A stretch of 64,000 bases of DNA from Devosia limi DSM 17137 (GTDB lineage Bacteria > Pseudomonadota > Alphaproteobacteria > Rhizobiales > Devosiaceae): positions 285,486 to 349,485 of the forward strand of contig NZ_FQVC01000001.1 of the NCBI RefSeq assembly GCF_900128975.1. The letters are read 5' to 3'. Position 1 is the first letter of the stretch, and every line of letters begins with the position of its first letter. A program made the translations under genes and the position numbers. The notes below the pieces were generated by a model. That model searched no databases and was not told the origin of the DNA. It saw nothing but the letters and a program-made list of their open reading frames with translations. Shown here one piece after another: positions 34,170 through 45,090 of this stretch.

Positions 34170-34547
34170 TCAGTAACTCAGTGGCGGACGCGGCGAGTCT
34201 TCCGGCTCGGCCACGCGCATGGTGTCGGTATTATCGGCGTCGAGAGACTGATAGGCGCGATAGGCCAGCACGAGCAGAAAGCTAAACATGGCAAAGCCGA
34301 TGACGATGGCAGTCAGAATCAACGCCTGCGGCAGAGGATTGGCAATCGGGCCATCGGGCTGATCGAGACCGGTGGGCACGATCGGCGCAACCTCGCGGGT
34401 CAGGCGCCCAGCGGTAAAAATCAAGAGGTTAACCCCGTTTCCGAATACGGTCAGCCCCAGCAACATGCGGATCAGCGAGCGCGACAGCAGGAAATAGCTG
34501 CCGGTAGCGATGAACAGTCCAACCACAATGGCGAGTACAAAATCCAT
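34170..34547 (-). CDS. mrpC: Mrp antiporter subunit C, NuoK-like
   Basis: A 125-residue protein with three membrane segments. SRSLIRMLLGLTVFGNGVNL matches NuoK/MrpC. The C-terminal tail is longer and charged (SLDADNTDTMRVAEPEDSPR). It shares one base with mrpB. Confidence 0.93.
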   Translation of the reverse strand: MDFVLAIVVGLFIATGSYFLLSRSLIRMLLGLTVFGNGVNLLIFTAGRLTREVAPIVPTGLDQPDGPIANPLPQALILTAIVIGFAMFSFLLVLAYRAYQSLDADNTDTMRVAEPEDSPRPPLSY

Positions 34548-34969
34548 CAGATGTCGCCCCCCTCGCCTTCCAGCGCCAGCGCAATGGCCGAAATGGTGCC
34601 GAAAACCACCAGATACACGCCAATATCGAAGATCATGGGTGTCGACAGCGGCAGCACGGTTTCGCCAAGGTCGAGATAAAGCCAGATGCTGGTCAGGAAA
34701 GGCGAGCCGGTGAACAGCGACATCAGACCCGAGAGCCCGGCGATGAAGACGCCAAACCCGGCAATCGACAGCGGATCGACACGGATCGCGGCGCGGACCC
34801 GCTCCACTCCGCTCGACATGCCGAAAATGGCAATCGCCGAGGCTGCAATCAGTCCGCCGATAAAGCCTCCGCCCGGTTCGTTATGCCCGCGCAGACAGAC
34901 ATAGACGGAGAATACCAGCATGATGGAGACGATCAGCGGCGCGATGGTGCGGAAAATAACCGTGTTCAT
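34547..34969 (-). CDS. mrpB: Mrp antiporter subunit B
   Basis: A 140-residue protein with four membrane segments; [20 protein letters not shown] is the MrpB signature. It is a separate gene here, whereas many rhizobia fuse the B subunit to A (PhaAB). It overlaps mrpA by four bases. Confidence 0.94.
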   Translation of the reverse strand: MNTVIFRTIAPLIVSIMLVFSVYVCLRGHNEPGGGFIGGLIAASAIAIFGMSSGVERVRAAIRVDPLSIAGFGVFIAGLSGLMSLFTGSPFLTSIWLYLDLGETVLPLSTPMIFDIGVYLVVFGTISAIALALEGEGGDI

Positions 34970-37383
34970 TTTGCCGCCTTCAGTGCGCTCTTGCGCTGTC
35001 GTTTGGCCACGTCGGGGGCAAGTGTGCCGGGCTTCTTCTTCCCGCGGATCAAGGCAAGGATGGCGATACCGGCAGCCATGACCACCGAGATTTCTCCCAA
35101 GGTATCGAAGCCGCGATAGTCGACAAGAATGACGTTGACGATGTTGTGGCCATGCGCAATCGGCACGCTGGTGGCCGTGAAGAAATCCGACATGCGCGGA
35201 TCGAGTGTCCCCGACAGCACCACCATCAGCAGCAGCGAGACGCCGGCACCGCAGACGATCGCGAGCGTCCCGTCGCGGGCCCAGTCCTCGAACTGGCGAT
35301 GGTCGCGTTCGTCCAATCGTAGCCGCGTCATTACCAGGGTCAGAATGACCACCGAGAGGATTTCAACCATGAACTGGGTGAAGGCCAGGTCGGGCGCCCC
35401 GAACAGCAGGAAGATCAGGGCCACCGCCGTACCCTGCACGCCCAGCGCAAGGATTGCCACCAGCCGGCTCGACGCGGTCAGCAAAGCGCCCAGCCCCAGA
35501 ACTGCCAGCGCGATGACGCCCCATTCGTAGATTCTCAGGTCAGGCCAGCTCAGCTTGGCCGACCAGTCGCCCAGTTCATGGGTCGGCAGCAGCACATCCA
35601 TGCCGCCCATGCCCAGAACCGGCACCATGACAGCCAGCGCCAGGCCGGCAAAAACCACGACCAGATAAAGCTCGAGCTTGCCGTGATGGAAGAACCGGGT
35701 GACGGCACCGGAAAACCGGATCAGCCCGAACATCACGCTGTCAAAGCCCTGATCCAACGTCCAGCCAATGGCCGCATCCAGGCGCCGCAGCGTGGTGCGG
35801 ATAGCGGCCATTTGAAGGAAGACCAGCACGCCCAGCACCCAGGTCAGCACCGAGAGCCAGAACAGAATCGAAGTGGGCTTCAGCGCGAGGGACAGGTGGC
35901 TCTCGACCGCGACATCAAGCACGGTGGAAGCCGCCGGAACCACAATGTCATGGGCAAACCAGTCGGTCATCACCGCCACGCCGATGCCAAGACCGCCCAA
36001 TACCAGCGGCCCAATCAGCATGGCGATCGGTGCTTCATGCGGCGATTTCGGCGTTGTCGCCAGCGGCCCCAGGAACGGCTTGATCGCCAGCGCCATGGCC
36101 ACCCCGGCCAGCAGCGCATTGCCGATCACCAGAACTGCCAGCAGCAGCCAGCTCCGCCAGTCAGCATCGGCCAGCGCCAGATACATTTCTTCCTTGCCCA
36201 GATAGCCGAGAGTCAATGGCAGGCCAACCATGGACAACGCGGCCAGCGCTGCGCCGATGAAGGTCAGCGGCATCTTGTCGGACAGCCCGCTCAGCAGCGT
36301 AATGTCGCGCGTGCCGGTTTCATGATCGATGGCGCCAGCGACCATGAACAAGCCGGCCTTATAGAGCGCATGAGCGATGAAATAGACCACCACGGCGGCG
36401 ATCGCCGCTTCATTGCCGAGCCCGATGAGCAGCACCAGCAGACCCAGCGAAGCAATGGTGGTCTGTGCCAGCATTTGCTTGAGATCGGTCTGGCGGATGG
36501 AGCCCAGGGCACCCCAGATCAGCGTTACGCCACCGAAGGAAACCAGCGTGACCGTCCACATGTCGGTGCCGCCCAGAAACGGCGTCATCCGGGACAGCAG
36601 GTAAACGCCGCCCTGAACCATGGTGGCCGAATGCAGGAATGCCGACACCGGCGTCGGCGCTTCCATCGCATTGGGCAACCAGAAATGCAGCGGGAACTGC
36701 GCAGACTTGGTGAAAGCGGCCATCAGGAACAGGATCAGCACCAGCGGATAAAGCCCATGCTCGCGCATCCCATCGCCCAGGCCGCGCAGCCCGCTGATCT
36801 CCCAGGTACCGGTCAACTGCTGCACGAGGATCACGCCGAGGAGCAGGCCCATACCACCTATATTGGTGATCACTAGTGCCTGGATGGCGCCGCGTCGCGC
36901 CGCCTGGCGGGCATGATCGAACCCGATCAGCAGGAAGGAGGTGACCGAAGTCAGCTCCCAGAACATAAACAGTGCCAGCATGTTGTCAGCCAGCACCAGC
37001 CCCAGCATGGCGCCCATGAAGGCCAGCATGAAACCGAGGAAACGCCCCTGGTGCGGATGGCCGGCAAGATAGGAGCCGGCATAGAGGATGATCAGCGCGC
37101 CAATGCCCGAAATGGTCAGTGCAAAAGTCAGGCTCAGGCCATCAATGAAGAATGACAGGTTGAGCCCATAGGATGGCACCCATTCCAACGACGCCTGCAC
37201 AAAGCGACGCGATGCTATGGGCTCGATAAAGCCCAGCAGGAAGATGAAAATGCTGGCTGGCACCACAGCCAGCACCCAGCCGGCATAGCGCCCGGCGAAG
37301 CGGTGTACTACGGGGGCAAGGGCTGCCGCCAGGAAAGGCCCGAGTGCGGCCAGTGCTATGCTTGCGTCAAGGGAAGGTCCCAA
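34966..37383 (-). CDS. mrpA: Mrp antiporter subunit A, NuoL-like
   Basis: An 805-residue protein, first in the operon, read from a TTG ([16 protein letters not shown]). It has about 20 membrane segments; [20 protein letters not shown] and [20 protein letters not shown] are NuoL-type proton-channel segments. The C-terminal 170 residues form the MrpA-specific region ([20 protein letters not shown]). Length fits an A subunit without fused B. The operon supports sodium or potassium export and pH tolerance. Confidence 0.95.
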   Translation of the reverse strand: MGPSLDASIALAALGPFLAAALAPVVHRFAGRYAGWVLAVVPASIFIFLLGFIEPIASRRFVQASLEWVPSYGLNLSFFIDGLSLTFALTISGIGALIILYAGSYLAGHPHQGRFLGFMLAFMGAMLGLVLADNMLALFMFWELTSVTSFLLIGFDHARQAARRGAIQALVITNIGGMGLLLGVILVQQLTGTWEISGLRGLGDGMREHGLYPLVLILFLMAAFTKSAQFPLHFWLPNAMEAPTPVSAFLHSATMVQGGVYLLSRMTPFLGGTDMWTVTLVSFGGVTLIWGALGSIRQTDLKQMLAQTTIASLGLLVLLIGLGNEAAIAAVVVYFIAHALYKAGLFMVAGAIDHETGTRDITLLSGLSDKMPLTFIGAALAALSMVGLPLTLGYLGKEEMYLALADADWRSWLLLAVLVIGNALLAGVAMALAIKPFLGPLATTPKSPHEAPIAMLIGPLVLGGLGIGVAVMTDWFAHDIVVPAASTVLDVAVESHLSLALKPTSILFWLSVLTWVLGVLVFLQMAAIRTTLRRLDAAIGWTLDQGFDSVMFGLIRFSGAVTRFFHHGKLELYLVVVFAGLALAVMVPVLGMGGMDVLLPTHELGDWSAKLSWPDLRIYEWGVIALAVLGLGALLTASSRLVAILALGVQGTAVALIFLLFGAPDLAFTQFMVEILSVVILTLVMTRLRLDERDHRQFEDWARDGTLAIVCGAGVSLLLMVVLSGTLDPRMSDFFTATSVPIAHGHNIVNVILVDYRGFDTLGEISVVMAAGIAILALIRGKKKPGTLAPDVAKRQRKSALKAAK

Positions 37384-37682
37384 TGGGCTCGCTCGCTCCA
37401 GTCATTGCCGACTCTCAGGCCGGCTCCGTTTTGATGGCGCCAACTTAACCATCAGGAGGGTGGGAACAAGCCAAAACGGACCAAAACCGACGCCCGTCCA
37501 CTGGCAATCGCTCGGTCCGGCGCCCTGCCGATCCCGCGCCCAACGCCCACGTACAACTAAAGACTCAGTCGCCCCTACCCCTCGCATTCACCCCCACCAC
37601 CACTTACATCTTCCCCAGCCCTCCCCAAACGCGTCGCGCCCTATTAGGGTCGCCCGCGCCTGACACCAATTCGGATCGATGC
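37384..37682. other. Divergent promoter region mrp / oligopeptidase B, no gene seen
   Basis: 299 bp between the divergent mrpA and oligopeptidase genes. No coding frame or repeat is convincing. It should contain both promoters; no boxes were assigned. Confidence 0.4.
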
Positions 37683-39770
37683 ATGTCCAAGTCCACTCCG
37701 CCACTTGCGGCCCAGAAGCCGCACTCTGCCACGTTCCACAATATCGTCCGTGATGATCCCTGGCATTGGTTGCGGGCGGACAACTGGCAGGAGGTGATGC
37801 AGAAGCCAGAGACGCTGGATCCGGAGATCCGCAGTTATCTCGATGCAGAGAACGACTATTTCGAGGCCGAGTTCGGAAAGCCCACCGCGGCGCTGCAGGA
37901 TACGATCTACAAGGAGATCCGCGGCCGCATCAAAGAAGACGATAGCGGCATTGCCAGCCCCGATGGTCCATGGGCCTATAATTCGCGCATGCTCGAGGGC
38001 AAGCAATATCCGCTGATCGTGCGCACGCCGCGCGATGGCGGCCCCGAGACGGTGCTGCTGGACTGCAATATCGAAGCGGGCGACGACTATTTCGGCTTCG
38101 CCGGCGCCGAGCATGACCGCTCGCACCGCTATCTGGCCTGGGCCGCCGACCGCGCCGGCTCGGAATATTACGACATCGTCATCCGCGACCTCGATACCGG
38201 GATCGACAGCGCCGAAGTGATCACCGAGACCGCGGGGAGCTATGTCTGGTCCAATGACAGCGAGGCGATCTACTACACCGAGTATGATGACAATCACCGC
38301 CCCTACCGGGTGCGCCTGCATGTCATCGGCACCGACCAGGCCAATGACGCCATCGTCTTCGAAGAAAAGGACCCCGGCTTCTTTGTCGGTGTCGGGCGAA
38401 CCCTTTCGGACAGGTTCATCGTCATCGACGCGCATGACCACCAGACGTCGGAATGCTGGCTGATCGATGCCGAGCACGGCGGGGCTCCGCGCCTCGTCGC
38501 ACCGCGGGTCGTCGACCGCGAATACGATATCGATGAGCGCGATGGCCTGCTCTATATCCGCACCAATGCCGATGGTGCCGAAGACTTCAAAATCGTCACC
38601 GCGCCAGTCGCTGCGCCCAGCCACGAGAACTGGGTCGATCTGGTTGCCCATGAACAGGGCGTGCTCATCCTGGACAGCACCGTCATCAAGAACCACCTGT
38701 TGCGCCTCGAACGCCATGAAGGGCTACCGCGTATCATCGTGCGCGACCTGCGCACCGGCACCGAGGAGACCGTTCGCTTCGACGAGGAGGCCTATTCGCT
38801 CGGCATGTCCGTCGGGTACGAATTCGACACGGCGACATTCCGCCTGACTTATTCCTCGCCCACCACGCCGTCGCGCACCTATGATCTCGATCTCGATCTC
38901 GACAGCGGCACGCGCACCCTGCTCAAGGAGCAGGAAGTGCCCTCTGGCCACAACCCCGCCGATTACGAGACCCGGCGCCTGTTCGCCACGGCGCCCGATG
39001 GCGAGACGGTGCCGGTCACCGTGCTGTACCGCAAGGGCACCAAGCTGGATGGCTCGGCCCCGGCCCTGCTTTACGGCTATGGGGCCTATGGCATGTCGAT
39101 GCCCTCGGCCTTTTCGATCTCGGCGCTGTCGCTGGTCGATCGCGGCTTCGTCCACGCCACCGCCCACATCCGCGGCGGGATGGAAAAGGGCTACCGCTGG
39201 TACGTCCAGGGCCGGCGCGAGAACAAGCCCAATACCTTCACCGATTTCATTGCCGCGGCCGAAATGCTGATCGAGCGGGGCTACACGTCCAAGGGCAAGG
39301 TCGTTGCTCAGGGCGGCTCGGCCGGTGGCATGCTGATGGGCGCCATCGCCAATATGCGTCCCGATCTATGGGGCGGCATCCTCGCCCAGGTGCCATTTGT
39401 CGACGTGCTCAATACCATGCTTGATGAGACCCTGCCGCTGACCCCGCCGGAATGGCCCGAATGGGGCAATCCGCTGGCTTCGGCCGAAGATTACGCCCGC
39501 ATCGCCGCCTATGCGCCCTATGAGCAGGTCGGCGCGCATGACTATCCGCCGATCTTTGCGCTGGCGGGGCTCACCGATCCGCGCGTGACCTATTGGGAGC
39601 CCGCCAAGTGGGTGGCCAAGCTGCGCGCCACCAAGAGCGGCACCAGCCCGCTTTATCTCAAGACCAATATGGGCGCGGGCCATGGTGGCGCCTCGGGTCG
39701 CTTCGACCGGCTGAAGGAAACCGCGATGTGCTATGCTTTCGCGCTCCACGCCGTCGGCCTCAAGGCCTGA
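37683..39770 (+). CDS. ptrB: Oligopeptidase B, S9A serine peptidase
   Basis: A 695-residue prolyl-oligopeptidase-family enzyme. The N-terminal two thirds form the beta-propeller (RDDPWHWLR near the start, then repeated YxWSNDSEAIYYTEYDD-type blades). The catalytic domain has Ser546 in QGGSAGGMLMG, Asp in LAGLTDPRVTYWEP, and His in GAGHGGASGR. The enzyme cuts after Arg/Lys in peptides, normally in the cytoplasm. No signal peptide is seen. The size is typical. Confidence 0.94.
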   Translation: MSKSTPPLAAQKPHSATFHNIVRDDPWHWLRADNWQEVMQKPETLDPEIRSYLDAENDYFEAEFGKPTAALQDTIYKEIRGRIKEDDSGIASPDGPWAYNSRMLEGKQYPLIVRTPRDGGPETVLLDCNIEAGDDYFGFAGAEHDRSHRYLAWAADRAGSEYYDIVIRDLDTGIDSAEVITETAGSYVWSNDSEAIYYTEYDDNHRPYRVRLHVIGTDQANDAIVFEEKDPGFFVGVGRTLSDRFIVIDAHDHQTSECWLIDAEHGGAPRLVAPRVVDREYDIDERDGLLYIRTNADGAEDFKIVTAPVAAPSHENWVDLVAHEQGVLILDSTVIKNHLLRLERHEGLPRIIVRDLRTGTEETVRFDEEAYSLGMSVGYEFDTATFRLTYSSPTTPSRTYDLDLDLDSGTRTLLKEQEVPSGHNPADYETRRLFATAPDGETVPVTVLYRKGTKLDGSAPALLYGYGAYGMSMPSAFSISALSLVDRGFVHATAHIRGGMEKGYRWYVQGRRENKPNTFTDFIAAAEMLIERGYTSKGKVVAQGGSAGGMLMGAIANMRPDLWGGILAQVPFVDVLNTMLDETLPLTPPEWPEWGNPLASAEDYARIAAYAPYEQVGAHDYPPIFALAGLTDPRVTYWEPAKWVAKLRATKSGTSPLYLKTNMGAGHGGASGRFDRLKETAMCYAFALHAVGLKA

Positions 39771-40055
39771 TCTCCCAATTGCCCCGGCGGACGAACGGTC
39801 ATTAAGATAGAGACATGACCCGCACTTCGTCCGCCGCGCGGCCGCAGCCCGTGGCGTTCAGCGCGCCCTGCCGGCCAACCGTCGGCGGGTATGTGCCAAA
39901 AGTGAGGTCCACATTCCCGGCGGCGCTGCAAAAACCTAGCTCTATGTGCGGCCGCCCGGGAACGATCATTGGTGTAACGAATTGTTCTGTCGTCACAATC
40001 GGCTTATAGCTTTGCGCGGAAATTTTCAGTGACGACCCCATAACGGAGGCTACTC

Positions 40056-40661
40056 ATGTCCACCAAGTTCACCCTGCCGCCCCTGCCTTATGCCTATGAT
40101 GCCCTGGGCCCCTACATGTCGGCCGAAACCCTCGAGTTTCACCACGACAAGCACCATCAGGCCTATGTGACCAATGGCGAGAAGCTGCTCGAAGGTTCAG
40201 GCCTGGAAATCCTGGCGCTCGAAGACATCGTCAAGGAATCCTATGGCAAGAATGCCGGCCTGTTCAACAATGCCGGCCAGCACTACAACCACGTGCACTT
40301 CTGGAACTGGATGAAGCCAAATGGCGGCGGCAACAAGCTGCCGGGCGCGCTCGCGGCCAAGATCGACGAAGATCTGGGCGGATTCGACAAGTTCCGTGCT
40401 GATTTCATCGCCGCCGGCACCACCCAGTTCGGCTCGGGCTGGGCCTGGCTCTCGCTCAAGAACGGCAAGCTGGAAGTCTCCAAGACTGCCAATGGCGAGT
40501 CGCCGCTGATTCACAATGCGCATCCGCTGCTGGGCGTCGACGTTTGGGAACACTCCTATTACATCGACTACCGCAACGCCCGTCCCAAGTACCTTGAAGC
40601 CTGGTTCGACAATCTGGTGAACTGGGAACACGTCGAACTGCTGTTCGAAGAAGCCCGCTAA
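40056..40661 (+). CDS. sodB: Superoxide dismutase, iron type
   Basis: A 201-residue Fe/Mn superoxide dismutase. Metal ligands are His29, His79, Asp162 and His166 (VDVWEHSYY). The outer-sphere glutamine is at residue 75 in NNAGQHYNH, the Fe-type position. It has a good ribosome site (GGAGG) and is followed by a strong terminator. No signal peptide, so cytoplasmic. The upstream 285 bp contain only short overlapping frames that I do not accept as genes. Confidence 0.96.
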   Translation: MSTKFTLPPLPYAYDALGPYMSAETLEFHHDKHHQAYVTNGEKLLEGSGLEILALEDIVKESYGKNAGLFNNAGQHYNHVHFWNWMKPNGGGNKLPGALAAKIDEDLGGFDKFRADFIAAGTTQFGSGWAWLSLKNGKLEVSKTANGESPLIHNAHPLLGVDVWEHSYYIDYRNARPKYLEAWFDNLVNWEHVELLFEEAR

Positions 40662-40677
40662 ACGCTTCCAGCCATTG

Positions 40678-40710
40678 AGCCCGCCACGCTTCGCGTCGGC
40701 GGGCTTTTCT
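40678..40710 (+). terminator. Rho-independent terminator of sodB
   Basis: AGCCCGCC (40678-40685) pairs with GGCGGGCT (40698-40705); the interior ACG/CGT can extend the stem, with a small TTCG-like loop, followed by TTTCT. It lies 17 bp after the sodB stop. Confidence 0.9.
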
Positions 40711-40787
40711 ATGCAGCCGATTTCCCCGGCTTCCTGTCCAAATCCAGCTACGCCTCTTTATCTGGCGACCCGGATCATGTTAGCGGG

Positions 40788-41336
40788 TTGTTTACTATTG
40801 GGGAAACGCTGTTGTCCGAAACGAGCAAGGTTGTCGCCGTAATTGCCGCCACACCGGCCCTGTCGTCCATATTGACGATGGTCCTGGCCGGCGACATGCG
40901 GTTGCGCGTGCACCTGTTCGATGATGAAGCGCAGCTTTTCGCTTATATGCGCACGGCCCCGGTCGATATCCTCGTTTGCGATTTCGACCGCGAAGGTCGC
41001 CCTGCCTATGAAATGGTCGAGGCTATCCGGCTGGACTACAGCATCATCTCGCAAGACGTGCAGGTCATCGCACTGACCCGCGCCATCACGCCGCCAATGC
41101 GCCACCAATCGATCAGCGCCGGCATCGACGAAGTGATCATCAAGCCAATGTCGCCGCGCCACCTGCTTGGCCGTGTCCAAGCCCGCCTGATCCCACGCCC
41201 ATCGATCTCGCCCCCCAGCGGCTATCGCGGCCCCGAGCGCCGTAACCGCCTGCCGATGTATCCGCCTATGCCCATCCCGAATCGGCGCTTCACCGACAAC
41301 GTGGTGCAGCTGTTCCCGGATCACGTCGAAGGCTAA
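40788..41336 (+). CDS. Response-regulator receiver-like protein
   Basis: A 182-residue protein (TTG start) with a CheY-like fold: AVIAATPALSSILTMVLAGD, then DILVCDFDREGRPAYEMVEA with the candidate phospho-acceptor Asp, VIALTRAI and DEVIIKPMSPRHLLGRVQAR with the conserved Lys. The C-terminal tail PSGYRGPERRNR and PIPNRRFTDNVVQL is basic and resembles tails of alphaproteobacterial single-domain regulators. A second TTG at 40812 with GGGGAAA upstream may be the true start. No cognate kinase is adjacent. Confidence 0.78.
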   Translation: MFTIGETLLSETSKVVAVIAATPALSSILTMVLAGDMRLRVHLFDDEAQLFAYMRTAPVDILVCDFDREGRPAYEMVEAIRLDYSIISQDVQVIALTRAITPPMRHQSISAGIDEVIIKPMSPRHLLGRVQARLIPRPSISPPSGYRGPERRNRLPMYPPMPIPNRRFTDNVVQLFPDHVEG

Positions 41337-41409
41337 GGCGCGCGTTCCGACACAGTCTTCGGTGTCATGCCAACGCCAGCGGGAGCCAGTCCGCATCTTG
41401 CAGGCAGCC

Positions 41410-41973
41410 CTATCGCGCCTCGTGCACCAGCCGGCTGACGCGACTCCACATATCCTCGATCGAGTCGGAGAACTGCACGGCGCGCTCGTGTCCGGCCAGG
41501 CTGTGGGACAGCACATCGGCTGCGAAGCCACGCACGGCATCGTAAGCGCGGTGCCGGTTGAGCATAACCACAGGCGCATGCTTGCCCAGCGCCCTGCCGG
41601 CGGCCCAGGCGCCAAACAGGCCCGAAACCGACGCCAATGACCCCGGCAGCGCCACATAGGCGTCGGCCATTTGCCCAATCCGCGCCATACGTTCGGCTCG
41701 ATCGGCAACAACCTCCATCGATACCCCCGCCAGCGCCTGTGGCAGCATGACGGTTGCGTCGGCAATAATCAGCACGTCGCCACCCGCCGCCCGCGCCGCG
41801 GTAATCAGCGGCACCGGTACGACGCCGCTTTCGGCGAGGCAAACGATCCGCGCCCCACGCTTGGCCAGATAGGTGCCGGCCTGGCTCATGATGCTTGAGC
41901 GTTCGGGATCTCCGGGGCCCTTGTCGGAGGCGAATACGGCAAGAACCGGCGCTTCAGCTTGCATCATGCTCAT
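41410..41973 (-). CDS. Degenerate LOG/SLOG Rossmann-fold protein
   Basis: A 187-residue protein with the LOG-family layout: [20 protein letters not shown], a strand [10 protein letters not shown], and [20 protein letters not shown]. The LOG active-site motif P-G-G-x-G-T-x-x-E is replaced by PGSLASVSG (residues 110-118), so the catalytic glutamate and glycines are lost and phosphoribohydrolase activity is unlikely. Its start overlaps the stop of the HerA-type gene by four bases. It may bind a nucleotide ligand as a sensor or partner. Confidence 0.7.
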   Translation of the reverse strand: MSMMQAEAPVLAVFASDKGPGDPERSSIMSQAGTYLAKRGARIVCLAESGVVPVPLITAARAAGGDVLIIADATVMLPQALAGVSMEVVADRAERMARIGQMADAYVALPGSLASVSGLFGAWAAGRALGKHAPVVMLNRHRAYDAVRGFAADVLSHSLAGHERAVQFSDSIEDMWSRVSRLVHEAR

Positions 41974-43466
41974 CGTCCGCGCTTCAACCCACCCAGGATA
42001 CCGCGCACCAGCGCGTCTCCCAGGCGATTGGCCATGGTGCGGGCCAGCGAATTCATCGCGGCCTCGGTCGGTGTCTGCCGCGTCGAGCGACGCGTCGTGG
42101 TCGGGCGATCCGCCTGATACCTGCGCTCGGCGGCCTTGTTGCGCTCGTCCTCGATGCGCTGGCGTTCCTCGGCTTCCTGCTTGGCCCTGGCCTTGCTCGC
42201 CAGCACTTCAAAGGCCGAATCCCGATCGATCACGGTGTCATAGAGGCCCGCCACCGGCGAATTGGCGATAATGGCGCGACGCTCCTCGGGCAGTAGCGGC
42301 CCCACTTGCGCCGATGGCGGCCGGATCAGCGTCCGTCCGACCATGGAGGGAATACCCTTGGCTTCCAGCACCGACACCAGCGCCTCGCCGATCCCCAACT
42401 GGGTAATGGCGTCCTCGGTCGAGAAGGCTGGATTGGGTCTGAAGGTTTCGGCAGCGACGCGCACGGCCTTCTGCTCGCGCGGCGTATAGGCCCGCAATGC
42501 GTGCTGCACGCGGTTGGCCAGCTGCGCCAGCACGGTTTCGGGAATGTCGACCGGGTTCTGCGTGACGAAATAGACACCGACGCCCTTGGACCGCACCAAC
42601 CGCACCACCTGCTCGACCTTGTCGATCAGCACCTTGGGGGCATCATCAAACAGCAGGTGAGCCTCGTCAAAGAAGAACACCAGCCTGGGCTTTTCGACAT
42701 CGCCGACTTCCGGCAATTCCTCGAACAATTCGCTCAGCAGCCACAACAGGAATGTGGCGTAGAGGCGCGGCGAGCGCATCAGTTCATCGGCGGCCAGGAT
42801 CGAGATGAAGCCCTTGCCGTCGCGGTCCGTCCGCATCAGGTCGGCAATTTCCAGCGCGCGTTCGCCAAAGAAATTCTCGGCGCCCTGCTGTTCCAGCACC
42901 AGCAGCGCGCGCTGGATGGCGCCGATAGAGGCGGCCGAAACATTGCCGTAGCGCGTCGAGATTTCCTTGGAGCGTTCCTGGATTTCTACCAGCAGCGCCC
43001 GCAGATCCTTGAGATCGAGCAGCAGCAGGCCTTCATCATCGGCCAGCTTGAAGGCGATATTGAGCACGCCTTCCTGTGTATCGTTCAGATTGAGCATGCG
43101 GCTCAGCAGCAGTGCGCCCATTTCCGAAATGGTCGCGCGGATCGGATGCCCCTGGCGACCGAACAGGTCCCAGAAGATCACCGGGAACACGTCATCCTTA
43201 TAGTCATCGAACCCGATGAGCTGCGCCCGCTCACTCTGCCAGCCCTGCGCCTTGCCCATCTTGCCGACGCCCGACAGGTCGCCCTTGATGTCAGCGGCAA
43301 AGACCGGCACGCCAGCAGCCGAAAAGCCTTCGGCCATCACCTGCAGCGTCACCGTCTTGCCCGTGCCGGTCGCGCCGGTGACGAGGCCATGGCGATTGCC
43401 ATATTTGAGCGCGAGATATTCGGGCTGCGTGCTGGCCCCGAGAAAGATCTTGTCGTCAGCTAGCAT
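41970..43466 (-). CDS. HerA-type ATPase / DUF853 helicase
   Basis: A 498-residue ATPase with start ATG 43466 ([20 protein letters not shown]). Walker A is GATGTGKT at residues 31-38 and Walker B is [36 protein letters not shown] is typical of DUF853 (YjgR-like). The C-terminus is a charged helical tail ([16 protein letters not shown]). The function of this family is uncertain. The 36 in-frame codons before 43466 are not conserved-looking and overlap the divergent gene. It is coupled to the degenerate LOG gene. Confidence 0.9.
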   Translation of the reverse strand: MLADDKIFLGASTQPEYLALKYGNRHGLVTGATGTGKTVTLQVMAEGFSAAGVPVFAADIKGDLSGVGKMGKAQGWQSERAQLIGFDDYKDDVFPVIFWDLFGRQGHPIRATISEMGALLLSRMLNLNDTQEGVLNIAFKLADDEGLLLLDLKDLRALLVEIQERSKEISTRYGNVSAASIGAIQRALLVLEQQGAENFFGERALEIADLMRTDRDGKGFISILAADELMRSPRLYATFLLWLLSELFEELPEVGDVEKPRLVFFFDEAHLLFDDAPKVLIDKVEQVVRLVRSKGVGVYFVTQNPVDIPETVLAQLANRVQHALRAYTPREQKAVRVAAETFRPNPAFSTEDAITQLGIGEALVSVLEAKGIPSMVGRTLIRPPSAQVGPLLPEERRAIIANSPVAGLYDTVIDRDSAFEVLASKARAKQEAEERQRIEDERNKAAERRYQADRPTTTRRSTRQTPTEAAMNSLARTMANRLGDALVRGILGGLKRGR

Positions 43467-43573
43467 GGCGCGACCCTTTTTGTGTTGGTTCTTATTACCG
43501 TCCGCATCCCTCAGGAACAACTCGTAACTCTGTTTTCCATTGCCAATGGCCACGACCGTCTCGGCGCGGCACA

Positions 43574-44905
43574 ATGGTCGTCATGAGCCAGCTATCCCGA
43601 CCCAGTCGCCGCCATATCGTTGCCGCCCTCCTCGCGCTGCCCGTCTTTGCGCCGCGTCTGGCGCAGGCGCAATCGAGCCTTGATGCGACAAGTCTGGGCG
43701 TGGTCGGCGATAGTGGCGCGGATCAGAGCCCCGCCCTGCAACTGGCGCTGCAACAGGCAGCTGCGGCTGGCCAGACATTGCGCCTGCCCCCGGGCGTCAT
43801 CAGCGTCCGCAATATCGAAGTTCCCGGCAATATCATCGTCGAAGGTGTTCCCGGTCGCACTCGGCTGACGGCCCCCGTCGACACCAATGCCGCTGTCATA
43901 GCCGATCGTGGCAATGTCGTGCTGCGCGATATCGACTTTGCCGGCGGCAATAACGGACTGATCATTGAGTTCAGCGACGACATTGCGCTGGAGCGCTGCA
44001 GCTTCCGCAATAGCGCCATCGGCGTCGCCATCACCGATTCGGGCGTCACTATCATGGACAGCCGGTTCAGCGAGCTGGACGACGCCGCCATTCATGCCAT
44101 GGACAGCCGGGGCCTGCTGATCACCGGCAACCGCATCGATTATTGCGGCAATGCCGGCATCCGCATCTGGCGCTCCCAGACCGGTCCGGACCGGTCCATC
44201 GTCAGCAATAACCGCATCGCCAATATCGACTGGCGCGACGGCGGCAATGGCCAGAATGGCAATGCCATCAATATCTTCAGGGCCGACGAAGTCACCGTAG
44301 CCGACAATCACCTGTCCGATTGCGCCTTCACTGCCGTGCGCCTCAATACAACCAGGAACACCATCGTCAGCGGCAATGTCTGCCTGCGCTCGGGCGAAGT
44401 AGCGATCTTTTCCGAGTTCGCGTTTTCCGGCTCGGTGATCGCCAACAACCTCATTGATGGCGCCGCCACCGGCATTTCCATCACCAATCTCGATAGCGGC
44501 GGGCACCTCGCCACCTGCACCGGCAATATCGTGCGCAACATCACGCCCACCTCGCCGGTCAATCCCGACACCATGCCGGTCGGCATCTTCGCCGAAGCCG
44601 ATACCGCCATTACCGGCAACACCGTCCAGACCGTCCCCGGCGTCGGCATTGCTGCGGGTTACGGGGCGTTCCTGCGCAATGTTCTGGTCGCCAACAACGT
44701 GGTTTCCGCCACGCGCATTGGCGTCGGCGTCAGCGTCGTCGAGGGCACCGGCCCGGTGCAGGTGAGCGGCAATCTCATCCACGCCACCGAGCATGCCATT
44801 GCCGGACTTGCCTGGACCGATATCGTCGAACCCGATCTTGCGACCAATGCCGGCCGCTTCGACAATGTCAGCATTTCCGGCAATAGCGTGGGTCTTGCGC
44901 CGTAA
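43574..44905 (+). CDS. Tat-exported parallel beta-helix repeat protein (TIGR03808 type)
   Basis: A 443-residue protein (or 440 from ATG 43583). The N-terminus [18 protein letters not shown] has a twin arginine followed by a hydrophobic core and AQA cleavage site. The mature part consists of right-handed beta-helix repeats such as [20 protein letters not shown] and [20 protein letters not shown]. This matches the twin-arginine-translocated repeat family TIGR03808. Probably periplasmic; the substrate is unknown. No polysaccharide genes are next to it. Confidence 0.88.
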   Translation: MVVMSQLSRPSRRHIVAALLALPVFAPRLAQAQSSLDATSLGVVGDSGADQSPALQLALQQAAAAGQTLRLPPGVISVRNIEVPGNIIVEGVPGRTRLTAPVDTNAAVIADRGNVVLRDIDFAGGNNGLIIEFSDDIALERCSFRNSAIGVAITDSGVTIMDSRFSELDDAAIHAMDSRGLLITGNRIDYCGNAGIRIWRSQTGPDRSIVSNNRIANIDWRDGGNGQNGNAINIFRADEVTVADNHLSDCAFTAVRLNTTRNTIVSGNVCLRSGEVAIFSEFAFSGSVIANNLIDGAATGISITNLDSGGHLATCTGNIVRNITPTSPVNPDTMPVGIFAEADTAITGNTVQTVPGVGIAAGYGAFLRNVLVANNVVSATRIGVGVSVVEGTGPVQVSGNLIHATEHAIAGLAWTDIVEPDLATNAGRFDNVSISGNSVGLAP

Positions 44906-45090
44906 CGCATAGCCCAAATGCCGAACAAGCTCTTGTCAGTGCACGAGCGCTCCCTTAACTCAGCATAGCATTTCGCGTCGGCCTGTCGTTTTGACGCGTG
45001 CCCATCCGTCTTAGATTTTGAGCCTTCGCGTCCGTCACGTCACGGGCGCACGACGGCGCCACTGTTTTTCGACCTTGCTTGCAGGATATC

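Noticed and set aside
39771..40055. Small overlapping frames (79 codons minus, 64 codons plus) upstream of sodB
   Set aside because: They lie antiparallel on the same DNA, lack good ribosome sites and show no family pattern; the region is better read as the sodB promoter area.
41410..43466. Known HerA-SIR2/DUF4297-type defence system
   Set aside because: The ATPase looks like the widespread DUF853 family and the partner is not a SIR2, nuclease or DUF4297 protein; only a weak defence hypothesis is kept as a finding.
43592..44917. Minus-strand frame of 441 codons opposite the Tat beta-helix gene
   Set aside because: The plus frame has a Tat signal and beta-helix repeats; the minus frame simply mirrors the repeats and has an Asp/Ala/Gly-rich composition.
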